From assembly GCA_963555705.1 (NCBI GenBank), contig OY743184.1, forward strand, positions 22,356,859-22,420,858: a DNA stretch of 64,000 bases. Reading direction: 5' to 3'. The DNA comes from Ligustrum vulgare (taxonomy: Eukaryota > Streptophyta > Magnoliopsida > Lamiales > Oleaceae). A model generated the notes under the pieces. That model was not told the DNA's origin and ran no database searches. It was given only the letters and a program-made list of their open reading frames with translations. The translations under genes were made by a program, and so were the position numbers. Below are positions 44,000 to 55,075 of the stretch, in pieces (the stretch's first letter is position 1; every line of letters begins with the position of its first letter).

Positions 44000-44754
44000 T
44001 GAGCAAGGGTCAGGATGACTCCTCAGAACATGCTAAAGATACGAGAGAACCACCTATACCTGCAAATGATCCGTCGATTCGTGAAATCAACACAATATTG
44101 GGAGGCCCCCATCCAGGTGGAAACACAAATAACTCCCAGAAGAGATATATCAGAGAGGCCAAGCAACCCGCTAACGTGAATTATCACATCCATTCACATC
44201 CTGTTGGGATGCCTCGGACAAAATCTATCACCTTTACCTAAGACGACGCTATTGGGGTACACTTTCTGCATAATGATACATTGGTTATCAGGGTAGTGGT
44301 GGCTCGGAATGGGTTGTCACGAATGATGGTGGATGATGGTACCTCGATAAACGTAATTTACGGAGTAACTTTTGATAAGATGGGGATTAGCACCCCACTC
44401 ATTCCAGTTCCAGATCCAATAAATGGATTCACGGGGGACAGCATAACTCCTAGAGGATTCATAACCCTTATGACTGAGGTAGGGCAAGCACCAACTTTAT
44501 CAAGAATCCCCATGGAATTTTTGGTTGTACACAAGATCTCCTCTTATCATGGCTCGATTGGAAGGCCAGGTCTCATCGACTTGGGGGCTGCAACCCATAT
44601 GAAATATATTTTCATGAAACTCCCCACGTAGTACGGTGTTGCAACTGTTAGGGGGAGCCAAACTGAATCGCGGGCCTGTTACACAAACGCTATCCGAAAA
44701 TTTCAAGATCGGAGCTTGAACATGATTAGCGATGTGACAATGGATGAGGCTGCT
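44000..44754 (+). pseudogene. Tat aspartic protease region
   Basis: From EINTILGGPHPGG (about 44080) to the protease core at 44281-44631, with active site MMVDDGTSINVIY and later RIPMEFLVV and SYHGSIGRPGL. A TAA at 44239 and TAG at 44629 interrupt it. It would cut the gag-pol polyprotein. The reading is then split from RT by the solo LTR at 44755. Confidence 0.82.
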
Positions 44755-45419
44755 TGACTCGATGTTAAATCTACCCTCCAAGTATAAAGGGATCAAGTTA
44801 TAGCCTAGTAATAATCCAGGGTCATTCTTCCTAGGGATTTTATTGGTATAATAATATTTGCTAAATTCAAGTTTTAAATTATGATTTCAAGATTACTTAA
44901 ATGAATAAAAATAGAATATAATTAAATTGCAATGAAAGGGAATTTGAGTGGAGTTATTCTTTCGCTATCAATTGGGCTTTCTAAATAAGATTAGTGTGAA
45001 TTTCTTGAGATCGATAAAATTTGGACATATTAGTACGAAAATTAATCAATTTATTTTACGACATTTAGTCGAGCATGTTGTGTGCATATTTAATACATAC
45101 CACATCAACGACATCAATCGAAGTAAAAAAATTTAAAACACTCATTAATTATTATCAATCACAAGAATTCATCCATAACGAATTAAAACATACCCATTGA
45201 AGCTAAGAATAACTCCCCTCAAATATAACTTAACCGAACATAATTAAATTAACGAAATAAAAATCAAGTAAACACTTAAACATTACTCGAACGAAATTCA
45301 AATTCGGAAATAAAATTTCACTAACTAAAATATATCTAAAATCAAACTAGCATCAATAATCTGAATGTATATGGACTAACAATCAAAACAATTGAAAATC
45401 TAAGCAAAATGCAATAAAT

Positions 45420-46070
45420 TAAACTAGAACAAATAACCAAAACAGAGGCTGCTGCGTGAAGATGAGCTGCTGGGCGTGAGCAGTTGACAGGCGAGAATGG
45501 TGAGGGAGAAAAAAACTGCATGTTGAAGACTGCAGGCTGGAGGCTGCTGAGCTGTGAGGAAGAGAGAAACCAGAGTTGCGGCTGGGTCTTTTTGTTTTGC
45601 AGAGACAGCACACAGAGAGAGGTTGTTCGGTGATGAAGTCTGGGAATGGTGGCGTTGCTGCTGTTGGAGTTGAGAGAAAAGAGAGGTTCCGGCTGTGGGT
45701 TGACAGGTTAAGACAGAGGAGAGCTGCGACTTAGTTACGTGAGGGAGAGGAGGCTAGTGGCTGTAAGGTTGCCGTGAGAGAATGTGTTGGCTGTGAGAGA
45801 GAAGTGAGTGGAGGTTGCTGTGATAAGGGGACTGCTGCCGAGGACGTTGGTGGCTGAGTGGATGATGAAGGAAGAGAGATGCCTGGCGGTTTTTGATGAA
45901 GTCTGGGAAGAGTAGCTTACGGCTGGTTATCTAGAGGAAGACAGAGGCTGCTGTAGGTTGTAGAAAGAGAAGTGGTTGGCGGTTGAGTGTTTTTTTTTTT
46001 TTTTTTTTTTGTAGAGACAGCACCGAGAGTGAGAGGGCACAGGGCTGGAGAATTGGTTTTGGGCTGGAGA
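45420..46070. other. Distal left half of the solo LTR
   Basis: Rich in GCTGCTG and GAGAGAGG phrases, with an internal duplication: GAAGTCTGGGAA appears near 45635 and 45899, and AGAGACAGCAC near 45601 and 46012. A run of about 22 T lies at 45989-46010. No gene is supported. Confidence 0.5.
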
Positions 46071-46084
46071 CACTAGTACAAAAA

Positions 46085-46390
46085 GGCATAAAAAAAATGA
46101 GGAAAATACGTCGGTTTTTCAAAAAAATGACGCATAAAATAGGATGGTGGCATTTTCGTAATTAAAATTTAGGAATAGGCGTCAGTTTCTAGTTTAAACC
46201 GACGCGCAAAGTCGGACCGCCGACTTTACGCGTCGGTTTTTGCAAAAACCGACGCGAGAAACGCCGGTTTCTCGCGTCGGTTTAAGGTGAACGGACGCGC
46301 AAAGCCGGACGGTCCGACTGTGCACGTCGGTTCTCCATGAACCGACGCGAGAAGCGTCGGTTTTTGCAAAAACCGACGCGCATTCTCATA
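46085..46390. repeat. CACTA 5' subterminal repeats
   Basis: At least eight copies of ACCGACGCG or its complement CGCGTCGGTT, arranged as inverted pairs around TTTTTGCAAAAA and similar spacers. This fits TnpA-type binding-site arrays. Confidence 0.85.
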
Positions 46391-46624
46391 ATTTATTCCC
46401 GGTATTTTCATAACTCTCGCGCCTTTTTCTCTCTTTCAGTACACTTCTCTCTAGCTATACACTCACGCCTCTCTCTCTCTCACAATTCACTCTCACAATT
46501 TCTCTCTACTCTCACGCCGGCTCTCCCTCTCTTGTGAACGTCGGCGCCTCCACCGCCCTCACTCTTCTACCGCCACCGCCTCCACCGACATTGTAAGACC
46601 CGATTCCCATTTTTGTTTATAAGT

Positions 46625-46658
46625 ATGTATATGTATTTGTGTATATATATGTGTCTGC

Positions 46659-46706
<48 letters not shown>

Positions 46707-46739
46707 GTGTGTGTGTTTATATATGACTGTGTATATATT

Positions 46740-46797
<58 letters not shown>

Positions 46798-46866
46798 TAT
46801 GTATGTATGTGTGTCTATATATATATATGTAATTAGCCTCTGTGTATGTATATATATATGTGTGTG

Positions 46867-46928
<62 letters not shown>

Positions 46929-46930
46929 CT
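46625..46930. repeat. (TA)n / (TG)n microsatellite tract
   Basis: Long TA runs at about 46661-46702, 46747-46796 and 46877-46926 separated by TGTGTG segments. The many tyrosine/isoleucine ORFs read from it are artefacts. Confidence 0.95.
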
Positions 46931-47428
46931 ATATATATTTGTTATTATATAAATATGATAATTACATGTTAATATGTATAAATGTGTTAATTAAATTTTA
47001 ATATATATAAATTTGGGTGTTAAATTTATATTGTTGATTTTAAGTTAGTAGATAGATAAATTTTAATATTTTAATTATTGGAGTTGAAATTATGAGATAT
47101 TAAGTCATGAAATCTTAGCTTCACTTTTTAGGAATTGAGAATGAATTTCAAATTAAACTTGGAGTAGTTGATGATGTATGTATTAGATTTTTGAATATGT
47201 CGAGGATGAACATTTTGGTTTATTGTGATATGTTGATTATTCCTATAGGTTGGTTAAGTCCAATTTTTAGGAGAGGTTGTGTCAAAAGTTTTGTAAAATT
47301 TTGTAAATAAAAAATGAGAATTATAGTTTAAAGTGATTTTCACTATTACAGAATTGACCGTACTAAATAAATATTTACTCAAAACTAATAAAAAATTTTA
47401 ATTATATCTTCACATATAGGTCATTGAT

Positions 47429-48331
47429 ATGGATCGGGGTTGGATGTATGGCAGACGTAATAGACATGAATATGTAAAAGGTGTTGAAGAGTTTATGAAA
47501 TGTGCGGATGAAAACAAGAGAAAGAAAGGTGAAACAATGATTTTGTGTCCTTGTTACGATTGTAAGAATTTGAGAAAGTTTCGTAGTTTTGATCAAGTGA
47601 AGAGTCATTTGATTCGTCGTGGGTTTAAAGAAGGTTATACACGATGGATATGGCATGGTGAGAGTATGCTTCCCAGGACGAGCACTGGTGACGATGTTGG
47701 TGATCAGCAGCAGAATAATTCAAGCAATATTTGTGAGAATGATTTGGAAAATGATGAGAATGATATGATAGACGATATGATGCGTGATATACAAGGGGAA
47801 TACATTGAAAAACCTCATGTATTAGATAACTTGTTCAATGAGTCTGAGAAGCCTTTGTTTTCTGGTTGTAATAAATTCACTAAATTGTCTGCGGTACTAA
47901 AATTGTATAACTTGAAAGCAAGCAATAGGTGGAGTGATAAAAGTTTCACGGCATTATTGGGACTGTTACGAGAGATGCTTCCAGAAGATAACGAACTTCC
48001 TAGTTCAATTTACGAGGCAAAGAAATTGTTGTGCCCGATGGGTATGGAGATTGAGAGGATACATGCATGTCCAAATGATTGTATACTGTATCGAAATGAT
48101 TACAAGGACTTGCGTCTATGTCCAAAGTGTGGGGTATCACGATATAAACGGAAGAGACGCATTGTTGGGATTGGTGATGTAGTAGATGAAGAAGATTATG
48201 ATCACTTTGATGAAACCCCTCCATTTTCTATCGGTATACAACTGAGTGCAACTTTAGGGGAGGATAACATTGAATCAAATTATATGCGTTGGGATCATGA
48301 AGAAGGATTATGGATTGACCGTCGTTCCTGA
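47429..48331 (+). pseudogene. CACTA gene 1: TnpD-like N-terminal region, catalytic core lost
   Basis: A 300-codon frame starting MDRGWMYGRRNRHEYVKG. Residues 1-80 match the plant transposase-associated domain, with CPCYDCKNLRKF and FKEGYTRWIWHGE. Residues ~120-240 continue with the TnpD pre-core region (LSAVLKLYNLKASNRWSDKSFTALL, and CPNDCILYRNDYKDLRLCPKCG). After KRKRRIV the usual Tnp2 core is absent and the frame runs into NYMRWDHEEGLWIDR and stops. An internal deletion joining the N-terminal part to a distal segment is the likely cause. On its own it cannot cut DNA. Confidence 0.85.
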
Positions 48332-48494
48332 TTATTAATTGTATGAGTTTATTTACACAGTCTTTGCTTTTAACTTTCTTTTACTTTTCATATATGCTCT
48401 ATACATTTTTAACAATTTCTTTTGTTGTTTTGATAACAATAATTTATTAATACGTTGTTATATGTGTAGGTACGTTAAAAGTAGTCTCAATATA

Positions 48495-51400
48495 ATGGCC
48501 GAGTCTTCATCATCTTCAGGTGATCATCGTGCTATCAGTACCAAAAGGACTAGAGGGCCAACAATGTGTAAGAACATGAAGAAGGTCGGTGAAGTGAATG
48601 TCATCGAGTTCGATGACAAACATAGGCCAATCGGACCACGCAAGGGGAACTTCAAACACTATGTCGGGTGTTTGGTCAGTATTCACGTTGACATTAACAT
48701 CAGTGATTGGCACAAGGTTGATTCCGGCCTTAAGGACTTGATGTGGGAAGAAATAAAGGTACTATCACTACATACATGGTTAATAGATAACGTTTCGTAA
48801 TTTTTTCTTATAACATCGCATATTATATTCGTCTTTAAGAGGGAGTTCAACATCCCCGATGACGCAGCAAAAAAAAGGGTGTTGAAAGTTGCGGGGATGC
48901 GATGGAAAGATTTCAAGACTCGGCTGGTTCATGATTATATCACACATGACTACCCGAAATACACATCTCCTATGCAACTTTACTCTTTTATAACTGAAGA
49001 GCAATGGGACTCGTTTAAGAAAGAACGCCAGACTGATAAATTTAAGGTATATATATTTAATTGTACGCATGTGATTTATTTAGTTGGAAATTAAATACTT
49101 GATGTGACAATTTCAGGAAAAAAAGTAAGAAAGCCAGGGATGCTCAATTGCGAAACGAGCATCCACATTATATGGGCTCAGCTGGTTATGTGGGGATGAA
49201 GCCACAGTGGGTAGTCAGTGACCCACTGTCTTCAAGTTCTTCATGCGACATGATTAGCTCGTCGATTGTAAGTGAGGATCGAAGTTTAGATTGGATTCGA
49301 GCTAGGTCGAAGAAGAAAGAAGATGGAAGTTATTACATCACCAACGAGAAAACGAGGGGGGTGTTTGATAAAATTGTAAGTATATCATGATTATTTTTTC
49401 ATAATTTAAATTCAAATTTACTTAAATTTATACTTATATTTATGTTTCATTTTTCTGTTAATAGGTTGAAAAAGCTGAGCAGTCCACGCAGGGGACATTT
49501 GTGGCAAGTAGACAGCACGATATTTTAAGTGAAGCCCTTGGTAAGCCGGATCACCCTGGTAGGGTGAGGGGGTATGGCGTCTATGTGACCACGAGGGATG
49601 TTTACGGCAATCTTGATGATTACATTAGACGTTCCTGTGGGGTCGTCTCAGTAGACGATATTAAGGAGATGATCAGGTCAGAGATGGAGGATAGTATTGC
49701 CGAGCGGGTCAGGCATCAGACCATGTCGGAGATGCAGAGTAAATTCGATACTATGCAGAGGGACTACCATAGTATGCAGACTAAATACGATTCTATCCTC
49801 CAGCGCCTGGGCTTAAATGTTGAGGCCGAGGTGGATCCACAACCCCGACCACCAACTCGCAGCAGTTGCCACTCCGTGGATCCAGATCCATTTCATGGAC
49901 TTCAGGTATTTAATGTTATGTTATTTAGAATTTTTAACATTATTTATGTTATTTCAACTGGAAGTTGCTAACATATATGTTCAATGATGTTATACAATAG
50001 AAGCCGTCTCCTTGTCGTCTCGCCATTAGTCTTAATGGTGAGAAACAAATAGTAGCGAGCGGGATGGTTTATCCAGCCGGACCCGACACGGTGGTGCATC
50101 ATCAACCTCTTTGGCCTGATCATGCTAAGGTGTCCATTGACCACATTGTCGATGGTGCAGAAGCGTGTTGTATTCCAGTGCCTTCTCAATACCACACCAC
50201 AGTGGGGGAAGCTATTGGAAGCTTCTTGCAATGGCCCAAGGAGTTGGTGATTTTTGGAGAGGTACAAACATTTAGTTATATAAAAGATTCTGTCAATATT
50301 AATTTCTTTTAAATTTGTATAACTGAAGATGATAAAAATTATCTTGTTGCAGGAAGAGGCACCACAACAGGCAAAAAAATTTAATGAAGGAAAAACACCC
50401 CAGAGTTTCGAAATGTCATCCACTCAGCGACCTGCGATTGTTGACGATGAGATGTTGCAACGTCTGGGTGATGATTGTAAAATGTTACACACTCTGGTCA
50501 TTCAATTGCCTGTTGGTGATGACTTCTACCAGGTACCCGTTGATGCCGCCGTGTTCAACTTTGTATTCGATGATGGTTTTTATGTTACATTCGGAGACAT
50601 CACCGACTTGCTTACGATGCAATGGTTGGATACATCAATCTTACAAGTGTTTTCATTGTAAGACTTCTGATAAAAAAGAAAAACTTCAATTTAAATCATT
50701 AATTTATTTCTATTTATTGGCATTATTATTTTTTAGGTACCTCCATGAGCTGTGTCAGGAATACGGTATTGAATCGATTGGATTCATGTCTCCGACACAC
50801 ATTGCATCGATTTCAGTAAGAACAAATGCAAATGGTGTTATAAATTACTTGGCCAGCACAATGAATGCAATGAAAACTAAGAAATTCATTCTAGCACCGT
50901 ATTTTCAGGAGTAAGACCGTTGATATTCTCTAATTTTTAACCTAATTTGAATGATATGATATTTAAAGTTGTATTTACACGTTCATAATACGTAGGAATC
51001 ACTGGATGTTGCTAGTTATTTCTCCTGAGAAGAATACGGTGTACTTCTTAGATTCAGCTGCTGCATCTAAGCGTGACTTGGATATCAAGCCATTATTGAA
51101 CACGTAAGTTAGGAAACTTTTAATGAAAAAATTGTGAAGTTGTGGTGAAATTGATTGTGGAGTTGTGATTGTTGAGAAGTTGATAGTTTTGAATAGTAGG
51201 GTCCCCCTACAGGTTGGATAAGTTCAATTTATAGGGGAAACTCTGTCAAATTTTTTGTAGGATGTTTGAGTCTTAATTTTTTTGTAACTTGTTGATATAA
51301 TTTATTGAAATTTTAGGGCTTTCAAAACGTATTAGACAGTTGGAGGCATGAGGACAAAATCCAATACAACGTGGAAAAACGTAAAAGTATGAAAACACGG

Positions 51401-51758
51401 ATTTAAAATTTTTTAAAAATCTTTGAATTATTTCTATATTTTATTTAGTTTGATTATTAATATTGTTATTTTTCAATGTGAATATTTCAGTGTCCTCAAC
51501 AACCTGGAGGGTCTGAGTGTGGCTACTACGTTATGAGAAATATGTATGAGATAGTCACAGAACACTTTCAACTTACTTCGTTAGAAAAGGTATAAGTCAT
51601 TGAAAATGAGAATTTTAATAATGACTTTATATTTTATGAAAAAATAACTAATAATTCATTTTGATTGTTTGTAGGCATTTAAAGAATATTATTCAACGGA
51701 GGAAGTAATCGAGATTCAAAACTTGTGGGCAAAATACTTCGTTCATAGGTTTGTGTAA
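48495..51758 (+). pseudogene. CACTA gene 2: Transposase_24-like protein with C-terminal Ulp1 (C48) protease domain, 11 exons
   Basis: Proposed exons: 48495-48758, 48840-49046, 49117-49375, 49465-49905, 50001-50261, 50353-50657, 50737-50910, 50996-51103, 51317-51386, 51491-51589 and 51675-51758, all with GT/AG borders. Exons 1-4 hold the plant transposase-24 type region (VGEVNVIEFDDKHRPIGP, NEHPHYMGSAGYVG) and a coiled-coil-like segment. Exon 5 resembles the small domain often found before the protease. Exons 8-10 carry the Ulp1 triad: His in NHWMLLV, Asp in YFLDS and Cys in GSECGYYV, with a preceding Gln in QQPGG. Defects are an extra A in a 7-A run at the start of exon 3 and TAG at 51333-51335. 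Ulp1 enzymes cleave SUMO; whether this one did is unknown. Confidence 0.8.
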
Positions 51759-51894
51759 ATCGAAGCGTAATCAAAACTTGCACTTACATATATATTTAAT
51801 TTGTATCATAAATTAACAATTTGTAAGTATAATTGTTGTTAATTTAATTTTATTACGTATATATCGATTATATATATTTATTTGGTGATACGCA

Positions 51895-52185
51895 TGTTCA
51901 GGTTATCGCAGACCACGTCCTGGTCACTGCAGGTCACGACCTGCAGTGGCCTAGGTCATTGCAAGTCACGTCCAGGTGATTGCAGGCCACGACGTGCAGT
52001 GACTTGGATCATTGCAGGCCACGACGTGCAGTGGCCTGAGTCATTGCAGGTCACGACATGCAGTGGCCTGGGTCATTGCAGGCTACGTCCAGGTCACTGC
52101 AGGCCACGACGTGCAGTGGCCTGGTCATTGCAGGCTACGTCCAGGTCACTGCAGGGCACGACGTGCAGTGGCCTGGGTCATGTAA
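51895..52185. repeat. Tandem/inverted CTGCAGTGGCC repeats near the CACTA 3' end
   Basis: Five or more degenerate ~50-bp units containing GTGCAGTGGCCTGG, GTCATTGCAGG and CACGTCCAGGTCACTGC. Because GCAGTGGCC and GGCCACGACGTGC alternate, units can pair with each other. They end shortly before the GGCGTCGG subterminal array. Confidence 0.88.
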
Positions 52186-52221
52186 TATATATTCAAAAAA
52201 AAAAGAAAAAAAAAAAAGTTT

Positions 52222-52550
52222 AGGCGTCGGTTCTAAAGATAAAATCGACGCCTAAAGCTGTTTTGGGCGTCGGTTCAAAAATTAAAACCGACGCCCAAAA
52301 CCGACTTTGGGCGTCGGTTTTAACCAGAAACCGACGCCCAAAAAGCTGTTTTGGGCGTCGGTTCAAAAATTAAAACCGACGCCCAAAACCGACTTTGGGC
52401 GTCGGTTTTAACCAGAAACCGACGCCCAAAGCTGACTTTGCGCGTCGGTTTGCAACCGACGCCTAAAGTCGAGACTTTACGCGTCTGTGTCATATGCGCC
52501 GCCGCTACAACCGACGCGTATTCCGTTTTCCAACCGACGCGAATTCCTAT
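52222..52550. repeat. CACTA 3' subterminal repeats with a direct duplication
   Basis: At least twelve GGCGTCGGTT / AACCGACGCC motifs in inverted pairs. A block of about 97 bp (from GCTGTTTTGGGCGTCGGTTC) is directly repeated at about 52257 and 52353. The motif mirrors the 5' array but favours GGCGTC over GCGTCGG. Confidence 0.88.
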
Positions 52551-52859
52551 TTCTATACTGGTGAGAATTGGTTTTTGGGCTAGAGAATTTGGTCAAAAAT
52601 GTGGGTTGAAAATTGAATTCAATATAAGAAATTGTCAAATGTATTTCTGCAATTAAATAAATAAAATCAATAGTAAATAAAATCAATTTAGAGTTTAAGA
52701 ATTAAAATTAAATCTTTTATAAGTTTTACTCTAAATTACAAAATTTAAATCCCAAAATTGTATTTTTCATTTATTTACCTATGTAAATAAGTAAAATTGG
52801 ACTATAATCACTGCCCGGACCCTGCAAGACTGGGTGGAGGGCCCTCAGAAAATGAGGAT

Positions 52860-54005
52860 GTTACAATGACGTCGGAAGAAGATCTGGCAGATCTAGACCC
52901 AAGAATGGCAGGAGACAATTGATCTACCCCAGCTGAAAGGCTGGAATGCTTCGGTGTAGATCCACTTGACCCAATCAAGGAGTTGCAGATTGGATTAGAT
53001 TCGCCGGTTGAATATAGATATCAGCTGAAAAGCTTCTTACTTGATAACCTCGATGTATTTGCATGGAAACATGATGACATGGTTGGAATTGATCATAAAG
53101 TGGCATGTCACAGACTCCAGCTCGATCCCAGAAGTCCTAGGCACAGGCAAAAGGGAAGACCGATGAGTTCTGATAAATACGAGGCCTTGAAAGAAGAGGT
53201 AGCGAAGCTATTGAAAAATGGCTTTATCAGAGAATCCCGATATCTGAAGTGGGTATCAAACCCTGTTTTGGTATCAAAACAGAATGGGAAACTGAGAGTA
53301 TGTATTGATTTTTCGAATTTAAACCAGGCATGCCCCAAAGACAGTTTTCCACTGCCTCGAATTGATCAGTTAGTTGACTCCACAGCAGGACATGAGATGC
53401 TAAGCTTTATGGATGCATACTCCGAATACAATCAAATCCCCATGCACGAATCGGATGAGGAGCACACCTCTTTTATTACGGATAGGGGACTCTATTGTTA
53501 CGAAGCTATGTCATTTGGCCTAAAGAATGCTGGAGCCACCTAGCAAAGGTTGGTAAATCGTATGTTTTCAGAACAATTGGGAAACACCATGGAAGTATAT
53601 GTTGATGACATGTTGGTCAAAAGTATGGTCTCCACAGAGCATATCCGCCATTTGTCAGAGGCCTTCGATGTTTTGAGGAAATATCGAATGAAGCTCAACC
53701 TAGCGAAATGCGCTTTTGGAGTAGCATCCGGGAAATTTATGGAATTCATGGTAAATAGAAGAGGGATTGAAGCCAATCCCGATAAAATCAAAGCTTTGAT
53801 GAACATGCGATCGCCTCGGAGCCCAAAAGAAGTGCAAAGCTCGACGGGAAGGATTGCGACTTTAAATCGGTTCGTTTCTAAGTCCACTGACAAATGCTTA
53901 CCATTTTTTAAGATCTTGAAGGGAGGGAAGCGATACCAGTGGATGCCAGAATGTGAGCAAGCTTTTGCCGATCTGAAAGCATTCTTGGGGCAAGCCCCAT
54001 TGTGA
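52860..54005 (+). pseudogene. Tat reverse transcriptase (second unit)
   Basis: It resumes the element after the solo LTR with a segment containing VTMTSEEDLADLDPRMAGDN, then LDNLDVFAWKHDDMVGIDHK, the start of the RT. RT motifs: NGKLRVCIDFSNLN, CPKDSFPLPRIDQLVDSTAGHEML, MSFGLKNAGAT and the active-site YVDDMLVKS. TAG at 53541-53543 separates GAT from QRLVN. It ends in the KILKGGKRYQW linker. The frame is otherwise open, so damage is light in this part. Confidence 0.88.
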
Positions 54006-55075
54006 ACAAAACCAAGAGTTGGCGATTCACTTTATCTATATTTAGTCGTATCGAAAGAGGCTGTTAGCTTAGTACTGATCAAATAGGAAGCTGGAAATCA
54101 ATTCCCAGTGTATTATGTAAGCAAAGCCATGCTAGATGCAGAAAGACGTTACCCAGATATGGAGAAACTTGCTTTCTCGTTGATCACAGCAGCTCGCGAA
54201 ACTCCGCCCCTACTTTCAATCGCACTCCCTACATGTTCTCACCAACTTTCCCATGAGTTATAAAAATCAGATGTATCTAGGAGGTTAATGATGTAGGCAA
54301 TAGAAATCAGCCAGTACGACCTGGATTATGAACCTCGAACTGCTATAAAGGGTCAAGCATTGGAAGATTTCATAGTTGAGTTCACCCATCCGCCAGAGGT
54401 GGAGATGATTGATAACGCGGAGGATAGCCGTAAGTGGAAGTTGTTCGTTGATGGGTCCTCGACTGATGGAAGATCCAGGGCAGGCATACTACTAATGAGT
54501 CCAGAAGGGTACAAACTACACAATGCCATCCACTTTGGCTTTAAAGCCTCAAACAACTTACAGAATACGAGGCACTCTTAGCTGGGCTAAGACTTGCGAA
54601 AGCTTTAAAGATTAGGTCCGTGGTCGAAAATAGTGACTTACAGCTTGTCATATGCCAGTTTAACGGACAATTCGCTGCTAAAGAACCAACCATGGTTGCT
54701 TACTTGAAAAAATTGAAAGATTTGGTCGTGAGCTTTGGAAAAATGGAGTTACAGAATATTCCTAGAAATGAGAATTCTAATGCAAATGCTTTATCCAAAC
54801 TAGCAACCAGTAATGATTCCGAGCTCCACAATATGATTCCAATTGAGCATTTGATGACCTCTTCTATTGAGCCAGGAATGGAGATTTTGGCAATAGAAAA
54901 AGAAGGATCTTGGATAAGTCCCATACTAGCATACTTGAAGCATCAGACAATACCAGACGAGCTGGAAGCAGCTCGAAAATTGCAAAGATATGCCGCAAAT
55001 TTCGTACTCTTGGATGATCTACTTTATAAACGGAGTTCCTCCTCTCCTTTGTTGAGATGTGTTGGGCCGGAGGAA
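54006..55075 (+). pseudogene. Tat RNase H and archaeal-type RNase H (second unit)
   Basis: The first RNase H (54010-54340) is heavily damaged; pieces such as YYVSKAMLDAERRYP remain. The second RNase H begins KLFVDGSSTDG (54435), with a frameshift near 54560 just before the expected TEYEALLAGL motif. It ends NIPRNENSNANALSKLAT. The pair of RNase H domains confirms Tat assignment. Both remove RNA during cDNA synthesis; neither could work here. Confidence 0.82.

Larger units (their letters stand above)
46071..52563 (+). mobile_element. 6.5-kb CACTA (En/Spm) transposon carrying a Ulp1-domain gene
   Basis: The left end is CACTAGTACAAAAAG; the right end, read inverted, is CACCAGTATAGAAATAG. The target duplication AGA occurs at 46068-46070 and 52564-52566. 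Both subterminal regions are packed with ACCGACGC / GCGTCGGT repeats, as expected for transposase-binding arrays. Gene 1 is a truncated TnpD-like ORF and gene 2 a multi-exon ORF ending in a Ulp1-type peptidase. The catalytic TnpD core is missing, so the copy is non-autonomous. Confidence 0.92.
44755..52810. mobile_element. ~1.56-kb solo LTR, itself split by a CACTA element
   Basis: It begins TGACTCGATG and ends ACTATAATCA; the flanks CTGCT (44750-44754) and CTGCC (52811-52815) match at 4 of 5 positions. Without the CACTA its length is about 1560 bp, close to the Athila-like LTRs at 17 and 24 kb. Its start has a comparable CAAGT...GGGATCAAGTTATAG layout. No internal retroelement genes are present. 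It separates the Tat protease from its RT. Confidence 0.7.

Noticed and set aside
44948..45613. Short ORFs inside the interrupted solo LTR
   Set aside because: No domain, and the region is LTR sequence with low-complexity segments.
46639..46927. Tyrosine/isoleucine-rich plus-strand ORFs
   Set aside because: They are read from (TA)n/(TG)n microsatellites.
52477..52686. ORF across the CACTA right end
   Set aside because: It spans the transposon boundary and its target duplication, so it is accidental.
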